8,982 nucleotides of DNA. Source: Clostridia bacterium (GTDB taxonomy: Bacteria > Bacillota_A > Clostridia > Oscillospirales > CAG-272). Made by a program: the position numbers and the translations under genes. The notes under the pieces were generated by a model. That model was not told the origin of the DNA and did not search any database. It saw nothing but the letters and a program-made list of their open reading frames with translations. The stretch spans positions 1-8,982 of the forward strand of contig JAFQPF010000026.1 of the NCBI GenBank assembly GCA_017411885.1. Direction: 5' to 3'. Positions 1-6,964 of the stretch are shown here, in pieces (position 1 is the first letter of the stretch; every line of letters begins with the position of its first letter).

Positions 1-1279
1 TCCGATTAACTACACAGTTCAAAACTGTATCTTTTCATGGATAGGAGGCTCTGTTCAGAGCTACAACAAGCAGCTTCGTCCCACTCGACTCGGAAACGCA
101 GTTGAGGCATGGAAAAACGTCAATAATTTCACTATAGACCATTGCCTTGCATATCAGGTGTTCGATTGCGCGTGGACAACTCAGTGGGAAGGCGATTCTA
201 ACGGCGAAAGCGTTATAATGGAAGACATTAATATTACGAACAACGTGGCTATGTACACGAATACCGGACTTGAGATATGGAACACTCCGCATATTCAGTA
301 CGAAAACACGGAATTTCCCATCAGAAACCTCAAAATGAGCGGAAACTATAACCTTTATATGGGCTACGGTATGACAAGCGACCGTACCGCAGACAAAAAG
401 GATGCAAATCTTATTTTCGGTACTACTTCAAACGGTAAAAACAACTCAGTTGACAACAACGTCCTGCTCTTTTCAAATCATCAGATATTCGCATCTCAGT
501 CGATCGGCAAGAACACCTACAATTTCCACGACAACGTCTATATCGTAAACAGCAACATATATCTCGGCAAAATCCGCAAGCTCACAGGAGAGGACAAGGG
601 CGGTCAGATCAAGCCCAAGCTTTCGCGCGAAAGCGTTGGTGAGCTGGTCTTAAGCGGCGCAGACGCAGGCTCAAAATACTACGTGGTTCCTCTTGAGAAT
701 TTTTACGAGGTACCCGAATATTCTCCCGCAAGCGAGGCTGACAGATTCGTCGACGTCCCCGCGGGCTTCTGGGGCAGGGACTATATCGACTACGTTGTCT
801 TCAACGAATATTACAACGGCGTCAGCGAGGATAGATTTGCTCCGAACGAACCTATGACACGCGCTATGGCAGTCACTGTGCTTATGCGAATGGCAAACGG
901 CAGAATCAAGGATACCGCAGATATTCCGTTTACCGACATAAATGCCGGCACATGGTATGAAAACAGTGTAAAATGGGCGTATCTGTCAGGTATTGTAAGC
1001 CATAGCGATAAGTTCAGACCCGACGACAAAATCACACGAGCCGAGCTTGCGGAAATGATGCTAAGATATGCAAGAAGCATCAAAGAAATAAATATCGATA
1101 CACAGACAAGCTTTACCGATATAAAAGATCTTGAAAAGGATCAGCTTGAGGGTATACTTTTCTGTGCTTCAAATGGAATCATAAACGGCTACGAGGACGG
1201 CAGTGTAAGAGCGAATAATTCGGCTACACGTACCGAGGTCGCAGCTATGATGAAAAGGCTTAAGGAGTTTCTGCTCTGA
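1..1279 (+). CDS. Beta-helix surface protein with three C-terminal SLH domains (5' truncated)
   Basis: The frame is open from base 2 to the TGA at 1277-1279, giving 425 residues with no start in the window. A GTG at 158 could be mistaken for a start. The 52 codons before it align with the beta-helices of the next two genes (TVQNCIF, LGNAVEAW, AYQVFDCAWTTQ), so the gene continues upstream. The first ~230 residues are the last coils of a right-handed parallel beta-helix and keep D-C-A-W-T-T-Q and N-T-G-L-E-I-W. The W-S-H-Q-R found in the paralogs is replaced by M-T-S-D-R. Three SLH domains follow (about 746-901, 929-1084, 1112-1273) with motifs MTRAM, ITRAE and ATRTE. In known families such triplets bind pyruvylated secondary wall polymer, so the protein is probably held on the cell surface. 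A terminator follows. Carbohydrate binding or cleavage is inferred only from the fold. Confidence 0.88.
   Translation, partial: PINYTVQNCIFSWIGGSVQSYNKQLRPTRLGNAVEAWKNVNNFTIDHCLAYQVFDCAWTTQWEGDSNGESVIMEDINITNNVAMYTNTGLEIWNTPHIQYENTEFPIRNLKMSGNYNLYMGYGMTSDRTADKKDANLIFGTTSNGKNNSVDNNVLLFSNHQIFASQSIGKNTYNFHDNVYIVNSNIYLGKIRKLTGEDKGGQIKPKLSRESVGELVLSGADAGSKYYVVPLENFYEVPEYSPASEADRFVDVPAGFWGRDYIDYVVFNEYYNGVSEDRFAPNEPMTRAMAVTVLMRMANGRIKDTADIPFTDINAGTWYENSVKWAYLSGIVSHSDKFRPDDKITRAELAEMMLRYARSIKEINIDTQTSFTDIKDLEKDQLEGILFCASNGIINGYEDGSVRANNSATRTEVAAMMKRLKEFLL
746..1273 (+). other. Three SLH domains of the first gene
   Basis: The domains begin FVDV, FTDI and FTDI. Each has the usual W/Y-aliphatic middle and a G-[IV] turn, then a TRA/TRT-type motif. 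The third copy is the most diverged at its start, where FTDIKDLEKDQ lacks the usual W/Y. The group ends within two residues of the protein's C-terminus, as is normal for wall-anchoring SLH sets. Confidence 0.88.
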
Positions 1280-1315
1280 CAGCTCTGCAATGGTAAAATT
1301 CCGTTAATATATCTT

Positions 1316-1370
1316 AAACAAACCGGTAATGTCTATAAGTTATACAGACAATACCGGCTTTGTTTATTTT
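1316..1370 (+). terminator. Rho-independent terminator after the first gene
   Basis: This is a long hairpin. AAACAAA (1316-1322) pairs with TTTGTTT (1359-1365) around one bulged C. CCGGTA (1323-1328) pairs with TACCGG (1352-1357). TGTCT (1330-1334) pairs with AGACA (1346-1350). The downstream arm runs into a T-rich stretch. It lies 37 bases after the stop codon, and its tail overlaps the start of the conserved promoter block for the next gene. Confidence 0.82.
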
Positions 1371-1412
1371 GACAATTATTTCAATTGTAATATGTGTGAA
1401 ATGCGAATTGAC
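1359..1412 (+). repeat. Distal regulatory block, copy 1
   Basis: This 54-base stretch matches 6965-7018 at 49 positions without gaps. It contains an inverted repeat and ends in the -35 box of the distal promoter of the second gene. The most conserved part is the 25 bases just before and into the -35 (TAATATGTG, then GAAATGCGAATTGAC), with one difference between copies. That is much better conservation than the DNA of the neighbouring coding regions and suggests a bound regulator. Confidence 0.8.
1372..1388. promoter_or_regulatory. Inverted repeat upstream of the distal promoter of gene 2 (candidate operator)
   Basis: ACAATT (1372-1377) and AATTGT (1383-1388) are perfect inverted arms around a 5-base centre, ATTTC. 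The centre lies about 28 bases upstream of the -35 box. The matching position in the other copy (6978-6994) keeps a dyad although the arm bases changed. The regulator is unknown. Confidence 0.5.
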
Positions 1413-1436
1413 CGCTTAAGAATATTATGGTACAAT
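1408..1436 (+). promoter_or_regulatory. Distal sigma-A promoter of gene 2
   Basis: The -35 is TTGACC (1408-1413) and the -10 is TACAAT (1431-1436), with a 17-base spacer. Transcription would begin near 1443 and give a leader of about 137 bases. The equivalent promoter upstream of gene 4 has the same spacing. Confidence 0.72.
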
Positions 1437-1496
1437 AATATAGCCATTATGGCGATTTTTTCTTAACGGAACTGCAAGTCACGATCCGATTTCAAA

Positions 1497-1542
1497 GTCA
1501 CTTTTGGCATTGTTTACACGCAAATACCTTTTGTGATATAAT
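1497..1542 (+). repeat. Proximal regulatory block, copy 1
   Basis: This block matches 7192-7235. Both copies have GTCACTTTT, then GCATTG, then CACGCAAA, then TGTGATATAAT. The two differ by small gaps. The shared sequence covers a whole promoter. A second AAGTCAC lies at 1476-1482, 19 bases before the AAGTCAC at 1495-1501, a spacing of about two helical turns that could suit a protein binding a direct repeat. Confidence 0.7.
1513..1542 (+). promoter_or_regulatory. Proximal promoter of gene 2 (extended -10)
   Basis: The -10 is TATAAT (1537-1542) preceded by TGA, an extended -10. The best -35 is TTTACA (1513-1518) with an 18-base spacer. The expected start is near 1549, about 31 bases before the ATG. 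It is the closer of two promoters serving the gene. Confidence 0.72.
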
Positions 1543-1579
1543 CGCTATGGTATAAAACATTTTGTGAAAGGAAATCTCT

Positions 1580-4000
1580 ATGAAAAAAGCTCTCGCACTC
1601 TTCCTTGCAATCTTGATGACTGCATCAGTTTTTTCACTGCTTGCATCTGCCGACGGCGAAGTTTTCTGGGAACATGCCACTCCCGATATAATTGCCGGCT
1701 TTGAAGCAGACGCGGATGCAATTGTCGAAAAGATCAAGAACTCCCCCACAAACATCACGGTTACCGGCACAACCTACTACGTTTCAAACAACGGTAACGA
1801 TAACCGCGACGGCAAATCGCCGGAAACCGCGTGGAAAACTCTCGACAGAGTCAACAGGCAAAAATTCAACTCGGGCGATGCCGTTCTCTTTGAACGCGGC
1901 GGTCTCTGGAGAGGAACGATAAATATGGGTGTGGGTGTTACCTACTCTGCATACGGAGAAGGCGAAAAGCCGCGTCTTTACGGCTCGGTCAACGCTTCGG
2001 GTGCAGAAAGCTGGTCAAAAACACGCTACCCTAACGTATGGGTATACAATACCAAGATCACAAGCGCCAAGGACGTAGGTCAGCTCGTATTCAACGGCGG
2101 TGAGCTCTGGGGCATCAAGGCTATTAAAAACCAATACGGCAATCACGTTAACATAGACACCGTATCCAACGGAGCCGACACCTACGGCATCGCGCAGTAT
2201 AAATTCTATGATCAGCGACACCTTAAATACAATCTTCAGTATTATCACAACTGGGTAGATTCGCGACTTTATCTCTATTGCGAATACGGCAACCCGGGTG
2301 CTTACTTCAAGGATATTGAGATCGCGCTCAAGATGGACGGCTTCCAGGGCTCGAGCCGCGGCGTTACTATTGACAATCTCTGCTTAAGATATTATGGAAG
2401 ACACGGCGTAAGTATGTCTAACGCCACAAACTGTACAATTCAGAACTGCGTTTTTGAATACATCGGCGGATCTATGCAGTACACAAACGGCACAAACTTC
2501 GTGCGACTCGGCAACGCGGTACAGAACTGGGCAAGCTGCGACGGCTTTTACATCCGTGACTGCTACGCTACACAGATATACGACTGCTGCTGGACATCCC
2601 AATGGAGCGGTGCTGACGCTTCCCTTTCAATGAAAAACGTCGAGGTTTCCGGATGCGTTGCAAAGTATTCAAATACCGGTCTTGAATTCTGGCTCGGCTC
2701 GTCGGTAAACGGTGACCATAAATATGAAAACATCGAGCTTCACCACAACTATACCTTCTACGGCGGCTACGGCTGGAGCCATCAGCGTCAGTCCAAGAGC
2801 GGTAACTTCTTCTACGGCGGCACAGGTCAGAACGATACCAAGCACATTAACTACAACGTACACGACAACTACAATATCATCGCGGTCAAATACGGTCTGC
2901 TCGCCCGCTATATCAAGGAAGGCTTCGGATTTACAAACAGCAATAACGTTTACGTTATGGAGCTTGACAAGATCTTTGCAAGAACAGGTGAGAATCTGAG
3001 CGATCTTACCGGCGATGACACCGAATACCTTTATAACAAGGAAACTATTGAGCTTATGCTTAAGGAAAACATCGAAAAGCCGAGCTCAAAATTCTATTAC
3101 ATCCTCCCCGGCGAATATACAGGCGTGGATTCCGCATATGACGTAAAGACCGGAGAGCTTACCATACCGATCTCCTCCGAATCCGAAAGAATATTCACGG
3201 CAGAGGAGCTTTATAACAACTCAGACCTGCTTGACAGCGATCTGCCTAAAAGCTTTATTGAAGAAAACGGCAAAAAGTACGTGCGCTTCACCGCCGCCGC
3301 GGGAAGCTACACCAACAACAACGCGATACTTTACTTCAAGTCAACAGGTATGCCCTTCAATCCACTTGATAACAGCTTTGTAAAGGTCGGATACAAGACC
3401 GACTCGCAAAGCGCGCCGATCGACATAACTCTGCTTTACACGGACACGTCGATGAGAAACGTGGAAACCTGGTTCAAGGGTAGCAAGCCGAATCAGATAC
3501 AGGGGGACGTTGATTCAACGCTCGTTTTCAACCTGTTTGATCTTACAGGCAACCGCGCTCCCGAAAACTCCAACGTAACCAACATAAGCTTCAGACTCAA
3601 GCCCTGGAATTCGGGGAACAAAACTCTTTCGCGCGAACAGCACTACGATATTGAATACGTTGCAATGTTCAGCTCGCTTTCTGAAGCAGAGTCATATACC
3701 GGACAGAGCGTTTCGGGTGCTACCTCTACTCTCGGCAAGAACCTCACGGGAAAGATCACCGACGCATATCTCACAAGCGGTATAAAGAGCGTTGTTATCG
3801 AATACACCTATCCCGAAACGGACAAGGATGCAGAGCTTGTGATCCCCGCGCAGACCATCAAGGATTACCTTGCAAGAACCAAAGCTCCGATCACGGTCAG
3901 ATCAAGACTTGGCAATATCACAATAACAGCCGAAATGATGAAGTCACACGCAAACGGAATCACCGTAAGCTTTGACAAAGACGGCGCAAAAATAGGATAA
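1580..4000 (+). CDS. Secreted right-handed beta-helix protein with C-terminal VGYKTD module (no SLH)
   Basis: The ATG at 1580 is preceded by AAAGGA (1567-1572, 7 bases away) and starts a clear Sec signal peptide, residues 1-24 ending A-S-A. The protein has 806 residues. Residues ~33-58 look helical, a linker. Residues ~65-510 are the beta-helix, opening with YYVSNNGNDNRDG and S-P-E-T-A-W, the entry seen in many beta-helix polysaccharide-active proteins. Marked residues are D335-C-C-W338, N365-T-G-L-E369-F-W371 and W399-S-H-Q-R403. Residues ~536-706 form a VGYKTD module. Residues ~712-806 resemble small domains of other Clostridia surface proteins (AELVIPAQTI, then ITVRSRLGNITI). No SLH, LPXTG or other anchor is seen, so it is probably released or held by binding. 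Its own promoters and terminator make it a single-gene unit. The reaction is unknown; a lyase or glycoside hydrolase is a guess from fold. Confidence 0.93.
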   Translation: MKKALALFLAILMTASVFSLLASADGEVFWEHATPDIIAGFEADADAIVEKIKNSPTNITVTGTTYYVSNNGNDNRDGKSPETAWKTLDRVNRQKFNSGDAVLFERGGLWRGTINMGVGVTYSAYGEGEKPRLYGSVNASGAESWSKTRYPNVWVYNTKITSAKDVGQLVFNGGELWGIKAIKNQYGNHVNIDTVSNGADTYGIAQYKFYDQRHLKYNLQYYHNWVDSRLYLYCEYGNPGAYFKDIEIALKMDGFQGSSRGVTIDNLCLRYYGRHGVSMSNATNCTIQNCVFEYIGGSMQYTNGTNFVRLGNAVQNWASCDGFYIRDCYATQIYDCCWTSQWSGADASLSMKNVEVSGCVAKYSNTGLEFWLGSSVNGDHKYENIELHHNYTFYGGYGWSHQRQSKSGNFFYGGTGQNDTKHINYNVHDNYNIIAVKYGLLARYIKEGFGFTNSNNVYVMELDKIFARTGENLSDLTGDDTEYLYNKETIELMLKENIEKPSSKFYYILPGEYTGVDSAYDVKTGELTIPISSESERIFTAEELYNNSDLLDSDLPKSFIEENGKKYVRFTAAAGSYTNNNAILYFKSTGMPFNPLDNSFVKVGYKTDSQSAPIDITLLYTDTSMRNVETWFKGSKPNQIQGDVDSTLVFNLFDLTGNRAPENSNVTNISFRLKPWNSGNKTLSREQHYDIEYVAMFSSLSEAESYTGQSVSGATSTLGKNLTGKITDAYLTSGIKSVVIEYTYPETDKDAELVIPAQTIKDYLARTKAPITVRSRLGNITITAEMMKSHANGITVSFDKDGAKIG
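3185..3697 (+). other. VGYKTD module at the C-terminal side of gene 2
   Basis: Residues ~536-706 contain YVRFTAAAGSYTNNN, V-K-V-G-Y-K-T-D (601-608), I-D-I-T, V-E-T-W (628-631), F-R-L-K-P-W (671-676) and Y-D-I-E-Y-V-A-M-F, followed by S-E-A-E-S-Y. The same series of motifs is at the N-terminus of gene 3 and three times in gene 4. I do not recognise it as a named family. The beta-strand-rich pattern would suit a carbohydrate-binding jelly roll, which is inference. Confidence 0.7.
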
Positions 4001-4003
4001 AAC

Positions 4004-4043
4004 ATAAAGGCGGACACTCTCCGGTGCCCGCCTTTATATTTGT
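4004..4043 (+). terminator. Rho-independent terminator after gene 2
   Basis: ATAAAGGCGG (4004-4013) pairs perfectly with CCGCCTTTAT (4028-4037). An inner CAC (4015-4017) pairs with GTG (4024-4026). A T-rich tail follows. The hairpin starts 4 bases after the stop codon. Confidence 0.88.
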
Positions 4044-4067
4044 GCTTATTACCTAAAAGAAGTGCTT

Positions 4068-4093
4068 GATAATTGTAATTACTCACAATTGTC
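4068..4093. promoter_or_regulatory. Inverted repeat overlapping the -35 of gene 3 (candidate operator)
   Basis: GATAATTGT (4068-4076) and ACAATTGTC (4085-4093) are inverted arms around an 8-base centre, with a single G-T type difference. The right arm contains the palindrome ACAATTGT and covers most of the -35 box, a position typical for a repressor. The half-site ACAATT/AATTGT also forms the dyad upstream of gene 2, but with the arms in the other order. Confidence 0.55.
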
Positions 4094-4117
4094 AACAGCG
4101 TACTTTTATGCTATAAT
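4089..4117 (+). promoter_or_regulatory. Sigma-A promoter of gene 3 (extended -10)
   Basis: The -35 is TTGTCA (4089-4094) and the -10 is TATAAT (4112-4117), with a 17-base spacer and TGC directly before the -10. The expected start is near 4124, about 54 bases before the ATG. Only one good promoter is seen in this gap, and it has no copy of the blocks shared by genes 2 and 4. Confidence 0.82.
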
Positions 4118-4127
4118 TTATGCATAT

Positions 4128-4145
4128 GCGACTTTATTAAGTTGC
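4128..4145 (+). promoter_or_regulatory. Hairpin at the 5' end of the gene 3 leader
   Basis: GCGACTT (4128-4134) pairs with AAGTTGC (4139-4145), including one G-U pair, around a TATT loop. It would lie a few bases from the predicted transcript start. It could stabilise the 5' end of the mRNA or act as a DNA operator. No riboswitch class is recognised. Confidence 0.5.
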
Positions 4146-4177
4146 GAAAACAATTCGTCCCGACGGAGGAAAAAATA

Positions 4178-6814
4178 ATGAAAAAAATCTTATCTCTGCT
4201 TCTTGCGATCATTATGACCGTAACAGCTCTGCCTATACTCATACAGGCAGACGAAGCACCTATCAAAACTCTTTTTTCGGCATTTGATATCTATTACGAT
4301 GCCGAGATCGCAAGCTTTACGACAGTACAGCCTGTACTTGAAACGGCAGACGGCGTTCCCTATGCCTCTGTAAAGGCTGAGCCCGGTACCTACGGAAACG
4401 GCGCGCTTATGATGACGATCAAATCGGGTGTGCTCAAATTCAACGTAACCGAATACCCCTTTGTTACCGTCGGATACAAGACCGATGCAAAAACTCCCGG
4501 CGTTGACATCACGATGATGTATGACAACAAGGAAACCTGGAGAAAAGAAGGCGGATCGAGATACAAGGTTACAAGCAGTGAGAAGCTTGAAAAGCTTGTA
4601 TTCAACGCTTTAGACCTCAACGCAAAAGTAGAAATCAAGCCCGATTATCAGGGAGTCGACCTACGCCTTAAATTCTGGGGCGGTCACTCTCAGGTGCTTG
4701 AAACAAAGCAGTATTTTGACGTTGCTTATATTGCTTTTTTCAAGACTGAAGCAGAGGCGGAGTCCTTCGTGTATACCCCTATGACAGAGGAGGAATATTT
4801 CGCAGAAAGCGATCTCAAGATCGTAAATAAAACAGTAACCGACGTTGACGAAAACACGCTTCTTTCCTATCTTTCGCAGGCGGAAGCACTCAAATACGAC
4901 ATCATCAACACCCCCAACACCGAATTTCCTCAGGCAAAAAAGACCTATTATGTTTCGCCAAACGGTGACGACTCAAACGACGGTCTTTCGCCCGAAACAG
5001 CGTGGAAATCGCTCGAAAAGGTGGGCTCCTCAAGGTACAGCAAGGATGACGTTGTGCGCTTTGAGCGCGGTGGAATCTGGCGCGGAATTTTGAAATTAAA
5101 AAACGGCGTTATATATTCGGCATACGGTGAAGGACCAAAGCCCGAAATATGGGGCTCCATCCCCGGAGAGGGGGCTGAAAACTGGAAGCTCACAGACGCA
5201 CCTAACGTATGGGCGTTTACCACTCCTCTTGAAAACGACAAATACCCCGGAAACATCGTATTCAACGAAGGTGAAGCCTGGGGTATCCACGTATACACCG
5301 ACGGCAAGGGCAACAGACACGATCAGGGCACGGTATTCAACGGAATCGAAACCGTTGAATGTCCCCCGACTCCCTACACCGGCTACAAGGATATTTTCCA
5401 CAACAACCTTGAATTCTGGTACGACGAAGAAACGCTTACGGTATATATGTACTGCGAATACGGCAACCCCGGCGAATACTTTGACGACATCGAATTATCC
5501 CTGCGTCCCGATATGGTCGGTGGTGGCAGCAAGTACATCATCGTTGACAATCTCTGCCTAAAATACGGCGGCGGTCACGGAATTGCGGTCGTAAACAGTG
5601 AAAGCTTTACCGTGCAGAACTGCGTATTCGGCTGGCTCGGAGGCGGTTGGCTCGGAAATGCCGTTCAGAACTGGGACAACTGCAAAAAATTCACCATCAA
5701 CCACAACTACGCATATCAGATCTACGACTGCGCATGGACCACTCAGTCGAGTGTTACCGTTGCAGACAGAACTATGGTCGACGTTGTTATGACAAACAAC
5801 ATCTCCGAGCGTTGCAACACAGGTGTTGAGATCTGGCTTGGCGGAGACAACACAGATAAACAAGGACTTCTTAAGAACTTTACCGTTGAAAACAACTTCA
5901 CGCTCTACGGCGGCTGCGGCTGGAGCCATCAGCGCCGCCGCGATATCAAGGACGGCAACTTCGTTTACGGCGGAACGGGCATTGACAGAGTCGTTAAGCG
6001 CGAAAATATGCACTTTGAAAACAACGTAAACATCCACGCAACTCATATCGGTCTTTACGCGCGTTTCATCGGACCTGCGGGATTTTTGTTTGACAACAAC
6101 GTTTATATGATGCAGAGAGGCAAGTCTATGGCTTCTGCCGCATCAAATCTCAAGACAGGCGGCGGATCTCTTATAAAATATCCGTACGACGAAAAGGGTA
6201 TTTCAACTCTTGCCACACTCGGCAACGACGTGAACTCCACATTCTATTATCTCGCGGACGATTTTGAGCCGCATACAGACTCCAAGCTCCAGAACTTCAC
6301 AGACGTATACGGACATTGGGGACTTGAAAACATAAGCTTTGCCGTAATGAAGGGGCTTTTCTCGGGTACTACCGATACGGCCTTTGATCCCAACGGCAAG
6401 ATGACGAGAGCGATGCTCGTAACGGTTCTCTCTCGTCTTGCGGGCGATGCTGAAGCTAATGCCAAGGCAAGCTTTGCCGACGTTAAATCTGACGCGTGGT
6501 ACGCTTCTGCGGTAGCATGGGCAGAGGCTAAGGGTATCGTTGACAAGGGCGCTTCCTTCAGGCCTGACGCAAACGCAACACGCGAGGAAATGGCAGATAT
6601 GCTCTTCCGCTATGCAAAAGCATACGGCAAGGATACAAGCAAGAAGGCTGAGCTTAAGTTTACAGACGCGGCAAGCATCACATATAAGGACGGCGTTGCT
6701 TATTGCGTAGGTGCCGGCATTATCGCAGGATATACCGACAATACACTCAAGCCGTCAGGCGAGGCTACACGAGCAGAGGTAGCGACAATGCTTAAGAGAT
6801 TTATCTTCGCCTGA
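4178..6814 (+). CDS. SLH-anchored right-handed beta-helix protein with N-terminal VGYKTD module
   Basis: The ATG at 4178 has GGAGG (4165-4169) 8 bases upstream and starts a Sec signal peptide (residues 1-24, ending I-Q-A). The frame extends to a TTG at 4142, which would bury the ribosome site and disrupt the signal peptide. The protein has 878 residues. Residues ~28-198 are a VGYKTD module with K-E-T-W (118-121). Residues ~224-250 are a helical linker like that of gene 2. Residues ~257-695 are the beta-helix, opening YYVSPNGDDSNDG. It keeps D517-C-A-W520, N547-T-G-V-E551-I-W553 and W582-S-H-Q-R586. A loop of about 12 residues present in both neighbours is missing after G489. Three SLH domains (706-756, 766-817, 828-876; motifs MTRAM, ATREE, ATRAE) end the protein and should hold it to the wall polymer. 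Substrate and activity are unknown. Confidence 0.94.
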   Translation: MKKILSLLLAIIMTVTALPILIQADEAPIKTLFSAFDIYYDAEIASFTTVQPVLETADGVPYASVKAEPGTYGNGALMMTIKSGVLKFNVTEYPFVTVGYKTDAKTPGVDITMMYDNKETWRKEGGSRYKVTSSEKLEKLVFNALDLNAKVEIKPDYQGVDLRLKFWGGHSQVLETKQYFDVAYIAFFKTEAEAESFVYTPMTEEEYFAESDLKIVNKTVTDVDENTLLSYLSQAEALKYDIINTPNTEFPQAKKTYYVSPNGDDSNDGLSPETAWKSLEKVGSSRYSKDDVVRFERGGIWRGILKLKNGVIYSAYGEGPKPEIWGSIPGEGAENWKLTDAPNVWAFTTPLENDKYPGNIVFNEGEAWGIHVYTDGKGNRHDQGTVFNGIETVECPPTPYTGYKDIFHNNLEFWYDEETLTVYMYCEYGNPGEYFDDIELSLRPDMVGGGSKYIIVDNLCLKYGGGHGIAVVNSESFTVQNCVFGWLGGGWLGNAVQNWDNCKKFTINHNYAYQIYDCAWTTQSSVTVADRTMVDVVMTNNISERCNTGVEIWLGGDNTDKQGLLKNFTVENNFTLYGGCGWSHQRRRDIKDGNFVYGGTGIDRVVKRENMHFENNVNIHATHIGLYARFIGPAGFLFDNNVYMMQRGKSMASAASNLKTGGGSLIKYPYDEKGISTLATLGNDVNSTFYYLADDFEPHTDSKLQNFTDVYGHWGLENISFAVMKGLFSGTTDTAFDPNGKMTRAMLVTVLSRLAGDAEANAKASFADVKSDAWYASAVAWAEAKGIVDKGASFRPDANATREEMADMLFRYAKAYGKDTSKKAELKFTDAASITYKDGVAYCVGAGIIAGYTDNTLKPSGEATRAEVATMLKRFIFA
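4259..4771 (+). other. VGYKTD module at the N-terminus of gene 3
   Basis: Residues ~28-198 carry A-E-P-G-T-Y-G-N-G, V-T-V-G-Y-K-T-D (96-103), V-D-I-T, K-E-T-W (118-121), L-R-L-K-F-W (162-167) and Y-F-D-V-A-Y-I-A-F-F-K-T-E-A-E-A. This is the same module as in gene 2 but on the other side of the beta-helix, so it moves as an independent unit. Confidence 0.72.
6293..6805 (+). other. Three SLH domains of gene 3
   Basis: The domains begin FTDV, FADV and FTDA. The first has the classical Y-G-H-W-G-L-E-N-I core. The binding-motif positions read MTRAM, ATREE and ATRAE, so only the third matches the common TRAE form exactly. The set ends two residues before the stop codon. Confidence 0.9.
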
Positions 6815-6841
6815 GCCTGATCAGAAACAATTTTCTCTCGA

Positions 6842-6876
6842 GGGGGCACCTTTTTGAAAGGTGCCCTCCTTTGTTT
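6842..6876 (+). terminator. Rho-independent terminator after gene 3
   Basis: GGGCACCTTT (6844-6853) pairs perfectly with AAAGGTGCCC (6857-6866) around a TTG loop. Outside it, GAAACAA (6824-6830) can pair with TTGTTTC, which also forms the T-rich tail. The hairpin lies about 30 bases after the stop codon. Confidence 0.9.
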
Positions 6877-6881
6877 CTCGG

Positions 6882-6893
6882 TACGGCACCGTA
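6882..6893. repeat. Short palindrome in the gap before gene 4
   Basis: TACGG and CCGTA are perfect inverted arms around a 2-base centre. It lies between the terminator and the distal promoter block and has no obvious partner elsewhere. It may be chance. Confidence 0.3.
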
Positions 6894-6964
6894 TGCGTAA
6901 AAAATTGCTTTAATTTTTAAATACTTAACAGGTACTGTCACAGCGTTAAGCGGGCAGCATCTGT

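Noticed and set aside
158..160. GTG as the start of the first gene
   Set aside because: The codons before it, back to base 2, align closely with the beta-helices of genes 2 and 3, and no ribosome site or signal peptide is seen at the GTG. The gene is cut by the window edge.
4091..4100. GTCAACAGCG shared with 7125-7134
   Set aside because: Ten identical bases occur at different distances from promoters (inside the spacer of gene 3's promoter, between the promoters of gene 4). Chance is likely without a third copy.
4142..4177. TTG at 4142 as the start of gene 3
   Set aside because: It would place the GGAGG ribosome site inside the coding region and put charged residues before the signal peptide. 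The ATG at 4178 has ideal spacing and a normal signal peptide.
5558..6046. 162-codon minus-strand open frame inside gene 3
   Set aside because: It lies wholly antisense to the beta-helix coding region, has no promoter or ribosome site, and its composition reflects the codon bias of the + strand gene.
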